Source: Chloroflexota bacterium
GTDB taxonomy: Bacteria; Chloroflexota; UBA6077; FW602-bin22; JAMCVK01
DNA: 64,000 nt
Assembly (NCBI GenBank): GCA_023475225.1
Contig: JAMCVK010000016.1
Location: 1 to 64,000, forward strand
Direction of reading: 5' to 3'
Part shown: in pieces, positions 37,576 through 45,733 of the stretch
Numbering within the stretch: the stretch's first letter is position 1
How the letters are laid out: each line of letters begins with the position of its first letter
Translations under genes and position numbers: made by a program
The notes under the pieces: model-generated
Databases searched by the model: none
What the model saw: the letters and a program-made list of their open reading frames with translations, nothing else
Told to the model about the DNA's origin: nothing

Positions 37576-38730
37576 ATGAATGGGATCAAGTTCTCTTATC
37601 AGGCCAAGGTAGTTACCGTCTGTGTCTTCCTTGTCCTGGCTATTTTATTTATCCACGCCACATGGGATTTGGTCCGCCCTCTAATTTGGGCGGCCATACT
37701 GACCTATGTCCTTAACCCCCTGGTCTCCGCCTTTACGGCGCGCACCGGCAGACGCCGTATCTGGGGGGCAACCATCCTCTTTGTCATCCTAGTGGCCAGC
37801 TTGGCCGGGGGACTTTTCTATGCTATCCCGCGGCTTTCTCGGGAGATGATGCACTTGCGCCACAATTTTCCAGGCCTAGTTTCCTCGGTCTATACCAGCC
37901 TTTTAGGACATGAGGCAATCGAAGTCTTCGGATTCCACATCAGTTCCCAAGCAATCAGCAATGCTACAAGTGAGGTAATATATTCCATAGCAGCCTATCT
38001 ATCGAGCAAGGGCGTGCCGGCATTTTTTGGGGTGCTGGGAGCCCTAACGAAGCTGCTGGTATTCCTCTTCGGTACCTTTTATTTCCTCGCTGATGCGGAT
38101 AAAATCGGCCGGTTCCTGAGTGGGCTTATTCCCGAGCCGGCACGCGGCGAAGTCGTTGGCCTCTGCAGGGAGATAGACGGTCTGCTCGGGCGGTATGTGC
38201 GTGGACTGCTTGTGCTAGTACTAATTATGAGCTCGGCCACTATGATCGCTCTCTCCTTGCTGCATGTGCACTATGCGCTCATGTTGGCCATAATGACTGG
38301 TGTACTAGAACTCTTCCCCATCGTTGGGCCCATCGTTGCTGGCTTCATTGCTTGTACGGTGGGCTTCTTTCAGCCGAATCCCTTCGGCTGGAGCAACTTT
38401 ACCTTTGCCGCGGTGATAGCCATCGTCTATATTGTGCTACGCCATGCTGAAGACTACCTAGTCATCCCCAATGTTATGGGGCGCATCGTCCAATTCCATC
38501 CTCTGGTGGTGCTCCTTGCCTTATTAAGCGGAGGGATGATCGCTGGTATTTTGGGGATGGTTTTGGCCGTTCCGGCCATAGCCATTTTGAAAGTTGTGGC
38601 GATATACTTTTACCATAAATTGCTTGATCTACCGGTCTCAGCGGAGACATATCCAGCAGTCAAAGGACAGAAACCCATGCGTGTGGTGATGGAGGGAGAG
38701 GGTGTTAATACGCCCAGCGACGCAGGTTGA
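37576..38730 (+). CDS. AI-2E family (PerM-like) membrane transporter
   Basis: Polytopic membrane protein of the AI-2E/PerM family. Members are linked to autoinducer-2 export or Na+/H+ antiport, and the substrate here is unknown. About seven to eight hydrophobic segments are seen, starting VTVCVFLVLAILFIHATWDLV. Conserved family blocks are LFGTFYFLADADKI and GVLELFPIVGPIVAGF. ATG 37576 (MNGIKFSYQAK) follows AGGGGAA by 8 bases. 384 residues. Its last bases overlap the GNAT gene by about 29 bases, suggesting coupling. Confidence 0.85.
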   Translation: MNGIKFSYQAKVVTVCVFLVLAILFIHATWDLVRPLIWAAILTYVLNPLVSAFTARTGRRRIWGATILFVILVASLAGGLFYAIPRLSREMMHLRHNFPGLVSSVYTSLLGHEAIEVFGFHISSQAISNATSEVIYSIAAYLSSKGVPAFFGVLGALTKLLVFLFGTFYFLADADKIGRFLSGLIPEPARGEVVGLCREIDGLLGRYVRGLLVLVLIMSSATMIALSLLHVHYALMLAIMTGVLELFPIVGPIVAGFIACTVGFFQPNPFGWSNFTFAAVIAIVYIVLRHAEDYLVIPNVMGRIVQFHPLVVLLALLSGGMIAGILGMVLAVPAIAILKVVAIYFYHKLLDLPVSAETYPAVKGQKPMRVVMEGEGVNTPSDAG

Positions 38731-39229
38731 TTGGAAGTCCCTGGCAGCCCTAGATGATTCCTATACGACAGAGTATGTCTGGCAGATGCAGGAGAGAACC
38801 GAGGGGGAGGAGATAATCGTCAACTTCCGCACGATAAAATTGCCTCGTCCCTTGCGCGTAAGTCGAACTAAAGATGCCGCCTCCCTCTTCTCTCAATGGG
38901 CCAGTAGCGACCTGCTCCTTATGGCCGAGCAGGAGGGCGAGGTTTGGGGTTACCTGGAGTTGCGGCCAAGGTCGGCGGAAAGAGGCGCACTTATAGCCAA
39001 CTTAGTGATTACGCCAAATCGACGCAGACAGGGGGTAGCTACAGCCCTGATAAAGGAGGCTAGGGGATGGGCCAAAGCTCATCGCCTGCGCTCATTGTTC
39101 GTCGAGACGCAGACAAAGAATTATCCGGCCATCAGGCTCTGTCAGAAATGTGGCTTTCTCTTTTGTGGGTTCGATGACCATCACTACTCTAACAGGGACA
39201 TCGCCGTTTTCTTCGTCTCTAACCTTTAG
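38702..39229 (+). CDS. GNAT family N-acetyltransferase
   Basis: Acetyl-CoA-dependent acetyltransferase of unknown substrate. Residues 1-9 (MLIRPATQV) are a typical GNAT opening. The acetyl-CoA loop is seen in LVITPNRRRQGVATALIKEARGWAK at about 100-125 (the R/Q-x-x-G-x-G/A pattern), followed by LFVETQTKNYPAIRLCQKCGFLFCGFDD, the motif B region. GTG 38702 lies close to GGAGGGAGAG and overlaps the permease gene. Confidence 0.8.
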   Translation: MLIRPATQVDWKSLAALDDSYTTEYVWQMQERTEGEEIIVNFRTIKLPRPLRVSRTKDAASLFSQWASSDLLLMAEQEGEVWGYLELRPRSAERGALIANLVITPNRRRQGVATALIKEARGWAKAHRLRSLFVETQTKNYPAIRLCQKCGFLFCGFDDHHYSNRDIAVFFVSNL

Positions 39230-39296
39230 GCTGGCAGGGCAATTCGGCTCCTAGCCATCGCTGTTCCCTTCCGCCAGACATTTCTCATTATGATTA

Positions 39297-39305
39297 TGCT
39301 ATAAT
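39297..39305 (+). promoter_or_regulatory. Extended -10 promoter upstream of the tungsten oxidoreductase gene
   Basis: TGC-TATAAT, identical to the elements before ppdK and rpsF, lies 226 bases before the ATG at 39531. The -35 is weak. The transcript would begin near 39312 and carry a leader of about 220 nt. Confidence 0.5.
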
Positions 39306-39357
39306 AAATTCACTACGTTTCCAGGCCACATATAAAGACTGTTAAACAACAGGGGTT

Positions 39358-39452
39358 CCAGGGAGACACAGCCTGGTAAGGGCCTTTCTGATGTGCCCCC
39401 AGAGTGCCCAAAGCCGCAGGGCTACCTTGAAACCTCCGCGGAGGTCTGGGGG
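39358..39452 (+). promoter_or_regulatory. Candidate structured RNA leader of the oxidoreductase gene
   Basis: The roughly 300-base gap holds no gene but folds readily. There is a hairpin CCAGG/CCTGG (39358-39376). Then an 8-bp stem CCCCCAGA (39396-39403) with TCTGGGGG (39445-39452) encloses GCCC/GGGC (39406-39422) and CCTC/GAGG (39433-39444), making a three-way junction. Because the gene needs a pyranopterin cofactor, a Moco/tungsten-cofactor riboswitch was considered, but I could not match its consensus. Confidence 0.4.
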
Positions 39453-39530
39453 GAGCTACTCAACGCTCTCATTTAATCTTGAACGTCCAACTGTTCATTG
39501 CATAAACCAAGCGCTAGGGAGGGTTAGAAG

Positions 39531-41447
39531 ATGCCTTATGGTTCTAACGGCCGCATATTGCGGGTAAACCTGACCGATCGGAAGGTAATCATAGAAGAAC
39601 CGTCAGAGAACTTCTATCGGACTTATTTAGGCGGATGGGGATTTATTTCCCATTACTTATTTAAGGAGTTGGCTCCTGGCCTAGATCCATTCGGTCCTGA
39701 AAATAAGCTGGTCTTTGCTGATGGGGTGATCAGCGGTGCGCCCATTGGTGGCGCTAGCCGCAACAGTGTGGGGGCTAAATCGCCTCTAACTGGAGCTCTG
39801 GGCGAAGCGGAGGTGGGCGGTTTCTGGGGCGCTGAGCTGAAATTCGCCGGCTACGATGCCCTCATCGTGGAGGGTAAGGCTGAACGCCCGGTCTATCTCT
39901 GGATCCATGATAGTGAGGTCAAGATTAGGGAAGCGCACCACCTTTGGGGATTGACCACGGGCGCCTGTCAGCAGGCGATTCGAGACGAGCTGGGCGATCA
40001 GTTCATCCGGGTGGCCCAGATCGGACCGGCGGGGGAGAACCTTGTGCGCTATGCCTGTGTCATCAATGATTTGAAGGATGCGGCTGGCCGCACCGGTATG
40101 GGTGCTGTTATGGGTTCCAAGAATCTTAAGGCTATCGCCGTACGCGGTCATAAACGGCCAGCACTGGCTGACCCGGAAAAGGTACAGTCCTTGGCGAAAT
40201 GGTTGGCTAAGTCTTACAAGGATTTAGCGCGGGAATTGCACGAGGCCGGAACCGGTACCTCCCTCGTTGGACTGGGGCTTTCTGGTGGCTTGCCTACGCG
40301 CAATTTCCGCGAAGGCAACTTTGAGGGGGCAGAGAAGATCTCTGCCTTAGCCATAAGAGACCAGGTTCGCCTCAGAATGGATGGGTGTTATGCCTGCCCC
40401 ATCCGCTGTAAGAAGGTAGTAAAAATAGAGGAGCCCTATACGGTGGATCCTATGTACGGTGGCCCGGAATATGAGACGCTTGCGGCCTTCGGCTCAAACT
40501 GTGGCGTAGATGATTTGAAGGCCATCTGTAAGGCTAACGAGATCTGCGGGGCCTATTCGCTCGATACGATTTCAACCGGGAATGTGATCGGCTTTGCTAT
40601 GGAGTGCTTTGAAAACGGACTCCTCACGGAGCGTGATACCGCTGGGTTGAGGCTCACCTTCGGCAACGCTGAGGCGATGGTCAGTCTCGTTCAACTGATC
40701 GCCAGAAGAGAGAGCATCGGCGATCTCCTGGCCGAGGGCGTGCAACGGGCAGCCCAGAGCATCGGCCCGGGGGCAGAAAAATTGGCTATGCATGTAAAAG
40801 GGCAAGGGCTACCTATGCACGAGCCAAGGTTGAAGCATGGCTTAGGGATCGGTTATGCCATATCGCCGACTGGCGCGGATCATTGTCACAGCATGCACGA
40901 TACGCTCTATGCTCAGGAGGGATCGAACCTCCAATCCTTGAAACCTTTAGGCATATTGGAACCGCTGCCAGCGGATGATCTCAGCCCGGCCAAAGTAAGA
41001 ATGTTTGTCTACGAGCACCAGCGGCGGGCCCTTTGCAACTGCCTGCTCCTGTGCATCTTTCTACCCTACAGCAGCCAACAGGTGGTGGATCTCGTCAACG
41101 GCGTTACCGGCTGGGAAACTAGCGTATGGGAACTAATGAAGGTCAGTGAACGGACGTTGAACCTGGCCCGTGCCTTTAATGCTCGAGAGGGCTTCGATGC
41201 CCGAGATGACGGTCTCCCCGACCGTATCTATGAGCCATTCCGATCCGGCCCATTAGCAGGACACGGCATTGATCGAGAGGCTATGCGAGAGGCTCTGCGG
41301 ACCTATTATCAGATGATGGGTTGGGATGCGACTAGCGGTTGGCCGACAGCGGCGAAGTTACACGAATTAGGACTAGGGTGGGTTGCTAAAGCACTGGAGC
41401 AGTATCGTCAGATGTCTAGGCAGGTCAGCAGGGCAGCCCTGGTTTGA
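39531..41447 (+). CDS. Aldehyde ferredoxin oxidoreductase family tungstoenzyme
   Basis: Oxidises an aldehyde to the acid, or reduces acids, with ferredoxin, using a bis-pyranopterin tungsten site and one [4Fe-4S] cluster. The N-terminal YGSNGRILRVNLTDRKV and the GGASRNSVGAKSPLTGALGEAEVGG tungstopterin block are typical. Cluster ligands are C286, C289 and C293 (CYACPIRC), with C508 in LLLCIF as the likely fourth, close to the positions in Pyrococcus AOR. 638 residues, normal. ATG 39531 has GGGAGGG 7 bases upstream. No MoaD-like or ferredoxin gene is adjacent, so the exact substrate cannot be told. Confidence 0.92.
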   Translation: MPYGSNGRILRVNLTDRKVIIEEPSENFYRTYLGGWGFISHYLFKELAPGLDPFGPENKLVFADGVISGAPIGGASRNSVGAKSPLTGALGEAEVGGFWGAELKFAGYDALIVEGKAERPVYLWIHDSEVKIREAHHLWGLTTGACQQAIRDELGDQFIRVAQIGPAGENLVRYACVINDLKDAAGRTGMGAVMGSKNLKAIAVRGHKRPALADPEKVQSLAKWLAKSYKDLARELHEAGTGTSLVGLGLSGGLPTRNFREGNFEGAEKISALAIRDQVRLRMDGCYACPIRCKKVVKIEEPYTVDPMYGGPEYETLAAFGSNCGVDDLKAICKANEICGAYSLDTISTGNVIGFAMECFENGLLTERDTAGLRLTFGNAEAMVSLVQLIARRESIGDLLAEGVQRAAQSIGPGAEKLAMHVKGQGLPMHEPRLKHGLGIGYAISPTGADHCHSMHDTLYAQEGSNLQSLKPLGILEPLPADDLSPAKVRMFVYEHQRRALCNCLLLCIFLPYSSQQVVDLVNGVTGWETSVWELMKVSERTLNLARAFNAREGFDARDDGLPDRIYEPFRSGPLAGHGIDREAMREALRTYYQMMGWDATSGWPTAAKLHELGLGWVAKALEQYRQMSRQVSRAALV

Positions 41448-41523
41448 GGACCGACACCGTTCTCCAATAACGAATTGCCCTCCTCGCCATATGGAGAGGG
41501 GGGGCAAAATACTCTTCAGGCGC

Positions 41524-41598
41524 TGGTGGGCCCACCCGGATTCGAACCAGGGACCAACCGGTTATGAGCCGGCCGCTCTGCCGCTGAGCTATGGGCCC
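41524..41598 (-). tRNA. tRNA with CAU anticodon (elongator Met, or Ile2)
   Basis: A full cloverleaf reads on the minus strand: acceptor GGGCCCA/TGGGCCC, D-stem GCTC/GAGC, anticodon stem GCCGG/CCGGT with loop CTCATAA (anticodon CAT), T-arm CCTGG-TTCGAAT-CCGGG, discriminator A, then an encoded CCA (41524-41526). The G1-C72 pair and absent GGG/CCC anticodon stem exclude initiator tRNA. Elongator Met and lysidine-modified Ile2 cannot be told apart safely from sequence. Confidence 0.95.
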
Positions 41599-41879
41599 TT
41601 TTGGATTGACATTTCAATTTTATCGTAGAGAGGCTATTTTTGCAAGATAAGCGGGCTCTGGGGGATTTTCCATTGAAAAGTATGACCTCTATCCGTGCTT
41701 GAATATAGCCTCTTTCATACTGTAAGTCCGCCGAAGGAGGAATGACCCCCAAATCCGCCTTCGGCGGATTCAAGGTAGCCCTTCGGGGCCTTTGTTAAAT
41801 AGGGGGGCACCCCCTGTGACCCCCGCTCCGCCTTCGGCGGACACTCCCCATTATGAAAGTTCCTGCTTGTCCAAAGGAC
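41599..41879. repeat. Noncoding region with repeated GGCGGA-type hairpins
   Basis: No gene is visible. AATCCGCC-TTC-GGCGGATT (41752-41770) and TCCGCC-TTC-GGCGGA (41827-41841) are two hairpins built from the same core, and a related GTCCGCCGAAGGAGG is at 41726-41740. GCCC-TTCG-GGGC followed by CTTTGTT (41778-41796) could terminate weakly. The region separates the tRNA from the catabolic cluster promoter. Confidence 0.5.
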
Positions 41880-41908
41880 TTGACAAATCTGCGCTCCAAT
41901 GCTATTAT
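41880..41908 (+). promoter_or_regulatory. Strong promoter of the catabolic cluster
   Basis: Perfect -35 TTGACA (41880-41885), a 17-base spacer and TATTAT (41903-41908), with TGC making an extended -10. It is the best promoter in the window, with the start site expected near 41915 inside the adjoining palindrome. Confidence 0.8.
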
Positions 41909-41949
41909 TAATTTAGTAAATCGTTTGCCTAAAACGATTTACTAAATTA
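41909..41949 (+). promoter_or_regulatory. Large palindromic operator overlapping the transcription start
   Basis: TAATTTAGTAAATCGTTT and its exact 18-base complement flank GCCTA. It abuts the -10 element and covers the expected start site, the classic position for a repressor. The LacI-type regulator encoded 0.9 kb downstream is the obvious candidate. At 41 bp it is longer than one LacI dimer site, so two dimers or a tetramer may bind. As RNA it would also form a long hairpin. Confidence 0.75.
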
Positions 41950-42094
41950 AGAGGGGTGAGCTGCTCACCGCGAAACGATACCTTCTCGTATAACAGAATC
42001 TTGCCAGGGGAGAGCACCAGTCATTACTTCTGGCGAACGCAAGGCCATCCCAAGGTCGATGGGGTAAGAACCGCTACGGTGAGGGGAGTGACCT

Positions 42095-42844
42095 ATGATC
42101 TTGCAGGATAAGGTAGCCATCGTTACTGGTGGAGCACGGGGTATCGGCCGAGCAATCAGCCTGGCCATGGCCAAGGAGGGAGCACGGGTAGTCGTCAACT
42201 ACGTCTCTAACTCTGAGGCGGCCACAAGGGTAGTAGAAGAGATCCACCAAGAGGGTGGAGAAGCGATAAGCATCCAGGCCGACGTCTCTGACAGTTTGGC
42301 TGTGCAGCGTATGGTTGAAACTACCCTGAGTAGATTTGGACGAATCGATATCCTCGTCAATAACGCCGGTATAGCTACTGGCTCTTTCGTTGTGGACATG
42401 CCAGAAGAAGATTGGGATAAGGTTATAGATACTAATCTGAAAGGGGTCTTCCTCTGCTGTAAAGCTGTGCTACCCACGATGATCCAACAGCGACAGGGCA
42501 AGATCATCAACATCGCTTCCCTCGTCGCCCATACGGGCTCTTATCAGCACGCCCACTATGCCGCCTCCAAAGCCGCTGTGATCGCCTTCACTATGTCCCT
42601 AGCCAAGGAAGTAGGGCCATACAATATTAACGTCAATGCTATAGGACCGGGCCGCATCGCCACCGCGATGGAAGCGGAGAGACAGGCACGTGAAAGGGCG
42701 CGCTGGATCAGCGAAACTCCCTTAGGTCGGTTAGGGCGACCTGAGGAGATCGCCTCCGTAGCCGTCTTTCTGGCCTCAGAAGCAGCCTCCTTTATCACCG
42801 GCGAGACGATCAATGCTACCGGTGGCATATGGATGGGCACATAA
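42095..42844 (+). CDS. Short-chain dehydrogenase/reductase (FabG-like)
   Basis: NAD(P)-dependent oxidoreductase of the classical SDR family. The nucleotide motif VTGGARGIGRAISLAMAKEGARV is at about 10-32, NNAG near 88, the catalytic Ser in NIASLVAHTG, and YAASK (Tyr-x-x-x-Lys) near 154. The C-terminus GETINATGGIWMGT resembles FabG and glucose dehydrogenase-like members. In this cluster a sugar or polyol dehydrogenase is more likely than fatty acid synthesis. ATG 42095 follows GAGGGGAG. It is the first gene after the operator, with a leader of about 150 nt. Confidence 0.9.
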   Translation: MILQDKVAIVTGGARGIGRAISLAMAKEGARVVVNYVSNSEAATRVVEEIHQEGGEAISIQADVSDSLAVQRMVETTLSRFGRIDILVNNAGIATGSFVVDMPEEDWDKVIDTNLKGVFLCCKAVLPTMIQQRQGKIINIASLVAHTGSYQHAHYAASKAAVIAFTMSLAKEVGPYNINVNAIGPGRIATAMEAERQARERARWISETPLGRLGRPEEIASVAVFLASEAASFITGETINATGGIWMGT

Positions 42845-42853
42845 GGAGAAACG

Positions 42854-43885
42854 ATGGCCACCATCAAGGATGTAGCCGCCCTCGCTAGGGTATCCCCAAC
42901 CACCGTATCCCGCCTGCTGAATAATAAGATAATTACAAGAGAGGAAACTAAGAAGCGCATTGAAGAAGCTGTCAAACAACTTGATTATAGACCAAACTTC
43001 TTAGCGCGCAGCTTAGTGACGAAGGAAACTCGTACCATCGGATTAGTTATCCCTGACATCATTAATCCTTACTTTCCAGCCATCGCGCGCGGTGTTGAGG
43101 ATGTGGCCAACCGCCGCGCTTGGAACGTCATCCTCTGTAATTCCGATAACCGGCCAGAAAAGGAGCTAACCTACATCAGGGTTCTGCAGCAAAAGCAGGT
43201 CGATGGCATCATCCTCGCCTCCACCGGGGTTAACAAGGAGCAGATCAACGCCTTCTTGGCGGAGGGACTTAATCTCGTCTTCGCTGGCCGCTACGTCGGA
43301 GAGGTTATGACCGATGCCGTGATCATCAACAACGCTGAGGGTGCTTATCAGGCTACCCGGCATTTGCTTACCCTGGGGCACAGACGCATCGCCTTCATCA
43401 CTGGACAGATGTCGATCCGAACCAGCCAGGAGAGAAGGCGCGGCTACGAGCACGCTTTGTCTGAGTATGGCTTAGCCGTGGATGAGGACTTGATCGAAGA
43501 TGGGAAGTACCAATATCAAGGCGGTTACCTGGCTATGAAGCGGCTATTGAAACGGAAACCATGGCCCACCGCCCTCTTTGCCGCTAATGATGTGATGGCC
43601 ATTGGGGCCATCAGGGCCGTAGAGGAGGTCGGAGCCGGTGTACCTGACGACGTGGCCATCGTTGGCTTCGATGACATCCTCCTAGCCTCCCTGATAACGC
43701 CCCCTCTCACCACTATGGCTGTCTCTGCCTATAAGATGGGCACTATCGCGGCCAAGATGCTTTTGGATAGGGCGACTGGGAAGAAGGCAAAACCGAAGAT
43801 AGTAACAATGGAACCTAAGCTCGTGATAAGAGCATCCTGCGGAGCCAATAAGTCAAGCCACATGGAGAAACGATGCATGCCTTGA
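42854..43885 (+). CDS. LacI family transcriptional regulator
   Basis: The N-terminal helix-turn-helix (ATIKDVAALARVSPTTVSRLLNNK) and hinge (NFLARSLVTKETRTIGLVIPDIINPYF) are standard LacI-family features. The periplasmic-binding-protein-like effector domain follows to about residue 330 (LTLGHRRIAFITGQM, AANDVMAIGAIRAVEEVG). ATG 42854 follows AAGGAG, 9 bases after the SDR stop. It probably represses its own operon through the 41909-41949 palindrome and is released by a sugar-like inducer. Its end overlaps the transketolase gene by 13 bases. Confidence 0.94.
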   Translation: MATIKDVAALARVSPTTVSRLLNNKIITREETKKRIEEAVKQLDYRPNFLARSLVTKETRTIGLVIPDIINPYFPAIARGVEDVANRRAWNVILCNSDNRPEKELTYIRVLQQKQVDGIILASTGVNKEQINAFLAEGLNLVFAGRYVGEVMTDAVIINNAEGAYQATRHLLTLGHRRIAFITGQMSIRTSQERRRGYEHALSEYGLAVDEDLIEDGKYQYQGGYLAMKRLLKRKPWPTALFAANDVMAIGAIRAVEEVGAGVPDDVAIVGFDDILLASLITPPLTTMAVSAYKMGTIAAKMLLDRATGKKAKPKIVTMEPKLVIRASCGANKSSHMEKRCMP

Positions 43886-44733
43886 GAGAGACAAAGACGA
43901 GAGACCAGCAATGCAAAACTATTCTTGAGCTCCAGCAGAAAGCACGGCTCATCCGGCGCACAGCCTTACAAATGATTGGGGCAGCCAGCTCCGGACATCC
44001 CGGCGGGTCACTCTCGTGCGCCGATATCCTGGCCTCCCTCTATTTTTGTCTGCTTAACGTTAGGCCAAGTGAGCCCAAATGGCCAGATCGTGACCGCTTT
44101 ATCCTCAGCAAAGGACACGCTGCCCCTGCCCTCTACGCCACCTTAGCTGAGGCAGGCTTTTTCCCCAAAGAGAAATTATCCACCTTTCGCCAGGTTGATG
44201 GCATGCTTCAAGGACATCCTGATATGAAGAAAACACCCGGCTTAGACATGACCACTGGTTCGCTGGGACACGGACTATCGGCTGGTGTCGGCATGGCCCT
44301 GGCCGGCAAAATCTTGAGGAGACGATACCACGTTTTCGTATTACTGGGCGATGGGGAAGTTCAAGAAGGGCAAGTCTGGGAGGCAGCTATGGCCGCTTCC
44401 CATCATAAATTGAATAATCTTATCGCCATTTTAGACCGCAATAAACTACAACTTGATGGAGCTACCGAAAGAATAATCGCCCTCGAACCATTGCCCCCAA
44501 AGTGGCGAGCTTTCGGTTGGCGGGTACGAGAGATCGATGGACACGATATCACCCAAATCATCACTGCCATAAAAGGGGCCAAGCGAGCCAAGGATCGACC
44601 AACAATCATTATCGCCCACACCGTAAAGGGAAAGGGCGTTTCTTATATGGAAAATAGGTACGAATGGCACGGCAAAGCACCTGGAGCAGAACTCCTGGCC
44701 CAAGCCCTCAAAGAGCTGGAGGAAAACGCCTGA
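43873..44733 (+). CDS. Transketolase-like, N-terminal (TPP-binding) subunit
   Basis: First half of a split transketolase, which moves a two-carbon ketol unit between sugars using thiamine diphosphate. ASSGHPGGSLSCADILASLYF near residue 40, SKGHAAPALYA, and MTTGSLGHGLSAGVGMALAGK are typical. The TPP/Mg motif is GDGEVQEGQVWEAAMAASHHKLNNLIAILDRN near 160-190. 286 residues. The second half is the next gene, one base after. Such two-gene transketolases occur in specialised sugar catabolic operons (for example the apiose and sulfoquinovose transketolase pathways), apart from the housekeeping enzyme. Confidence 0.93.
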   Translation: MHALRETKTRDQQCKTILELQQKARLIRRTALQMIGAASSGHPGGSLSCADILASLYFCLLNVRPSEPKWPDRDRFILSKGHAAPALYATLAEAGFFPKEKLSTFRQVDGMLQGHPDMKKTPGLDMTTGSLGHGLSAGVGMALAGKILRRRYHVFVLLGDGEVQEGQVWEAAMAASHHKLNNLIAILDRNKLQLDGATERIIALEPLPPKWRAFGWRVREIDGHDITQIITAIKGAKRAKDRPTIIIAHTVKGKGVSYMENRYEWHGKAPGAELLAQALKELEENA

Positions 44734-44734
44734 G

Positions 44735-45709
44735 ATGAGCGAGCTTAGATCAACCCGCGAGGCCTACGGCCGAGCCATCGTTGAGCTAGGTCGAAGGAAT
44801 CCTAAGATCGTAGTCTTAGACGCAGACCTATCGGAATCGACGCAAACAGTGCACTTCGCCAAGGAGTTCCCTCAACGGTTCTTCAATATGGGGTGTGCTG
44901 AGCAGAACCTGCTGGGGGTGGCCGCTGGGCTGTCCACCTGCGGTCTTGTCCCCTTCGTCAGCACCTTCACCGTCTTCGCCAGCATGAAAGCTTGCGAACA
45001 GGTGCGTACCTCCATCTGCTATCCTAACCTAAACGTCAAAATTGTAGCCACACACGCTGGCCTCGATGTGGGCGAAGCCGGACCGACACATCAGTCCATA
45101 GAGGATATCGCCATTATGCGCGCTTTCCCGAACATGACTGTTATCTCCCCTGCCGATGCGCGGGAAACGACTTATGCTGTGGAAGCCGCCCTGGAGCATA
45201 AGGGCCCAGTGTATATCCGTCTCGGGCGCTCAAACGTGCCCGATCTGCCTGATGAACATCACCACTTCGTCCTGGGCCAGGCCGTGCCACTGCGACCCGA
45301 CGGTGAGGTAACCCTAATTGCCACTGGTGTAACCGTCCACATGGCCTTGGAGGCGGCTGACCTTCTCTCCGCTCGCGGCATCCGGGCTGCTGTTCTCAAC
45401 GTTCACACCATTAAACCTATTGACACTCAAGCGATCCTGGCTGCCGCTCACTCTTCCCTGGCGTTGATCACAGTTGAGGATCACAACGTCATCGGTGGAC
45501 TGGGGAGCGCCGTGTTAGAGGCCCTAGGGGAAACTCCTAGCGTGCCAGTGAAACGTTTGGGCTTGCAGGATGTCTTCGGCGATTCGGGTAAGCCGTGCGA
45601 CCTCTTCGCCAAATACGGTATTGATGCTCTCAGTATAGCCCAGGCGGCGGAGACGATGCTTTATTGCCTCACCTCCATCAGGAGGACTACAGCCGACCGA
45701 AGGTCGTAA
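44735..45709 (+). CDS. Transketolase-like, C-terminal (pyrimidine-binding) subunit
   Basis: Second half of the split transketolase. It has the Pyr domain (TREAYGRAIVELGRRNPKIVVLDADLSESTQT, FFNMGCAEQNLLGVAAGLSTCG with the conserved activating Glu, VATHAGLDVGEAGPTHQSIEDIA) and the C-terminal transketolase domain (VLNVHTIKPIDTQAILAAA, TVEDHNVIGGLGSAV). 324 residues. It starts directly after the N-terminal subunit, so the two are surely made together. Confidence 0.93.
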   Translation: MSELRSTREAYGRAIVELGRRNPKIVVLDADLSESTQTVHFAKEFPQRFFNMGCAEQNLLGVAAGLSTCGLVPFVSTFTVFASMKACEQVRTSICYPNLNVKIVATHAGLDVGEAGPTHQSIEDIAIMRAFPNMTVISPADARETTYAVEAALEHKGPVYIRLGRSNVPDLPDEHHHFVLGQAVPLRPDGEVTLIATGVTVHMALEAADLLSARGIRAAVLNVHTIKPIDTQAILAAAHSSLALITVEDHNVIGGLGSAVLEALGETPSVPVKRLGLQDVFGDSGKPCDLFAKYGIDALSIAQAAETMLYCLTSIRRTTADRRS

Positions 45710-45733
45710 AGAATATTAACGAGGTGGAAATTT

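Noticed and set aside
39406-39427. CAAAGCC...GGGCTACC resembles the 3' half of a c-di-GMP-I riboswitch
   Set aside because: The required 5' half (GGGCAAACC, GAAA tetraloop, GGACGC) is not present.
41524-41598. tRNA gene next to the accessory cluster as an integration site
   Set aside because: The cluster lies on the 5' side of the tRNA, no integrase is present and no repeated tRNA 3' end was found, so there is no support for an island.
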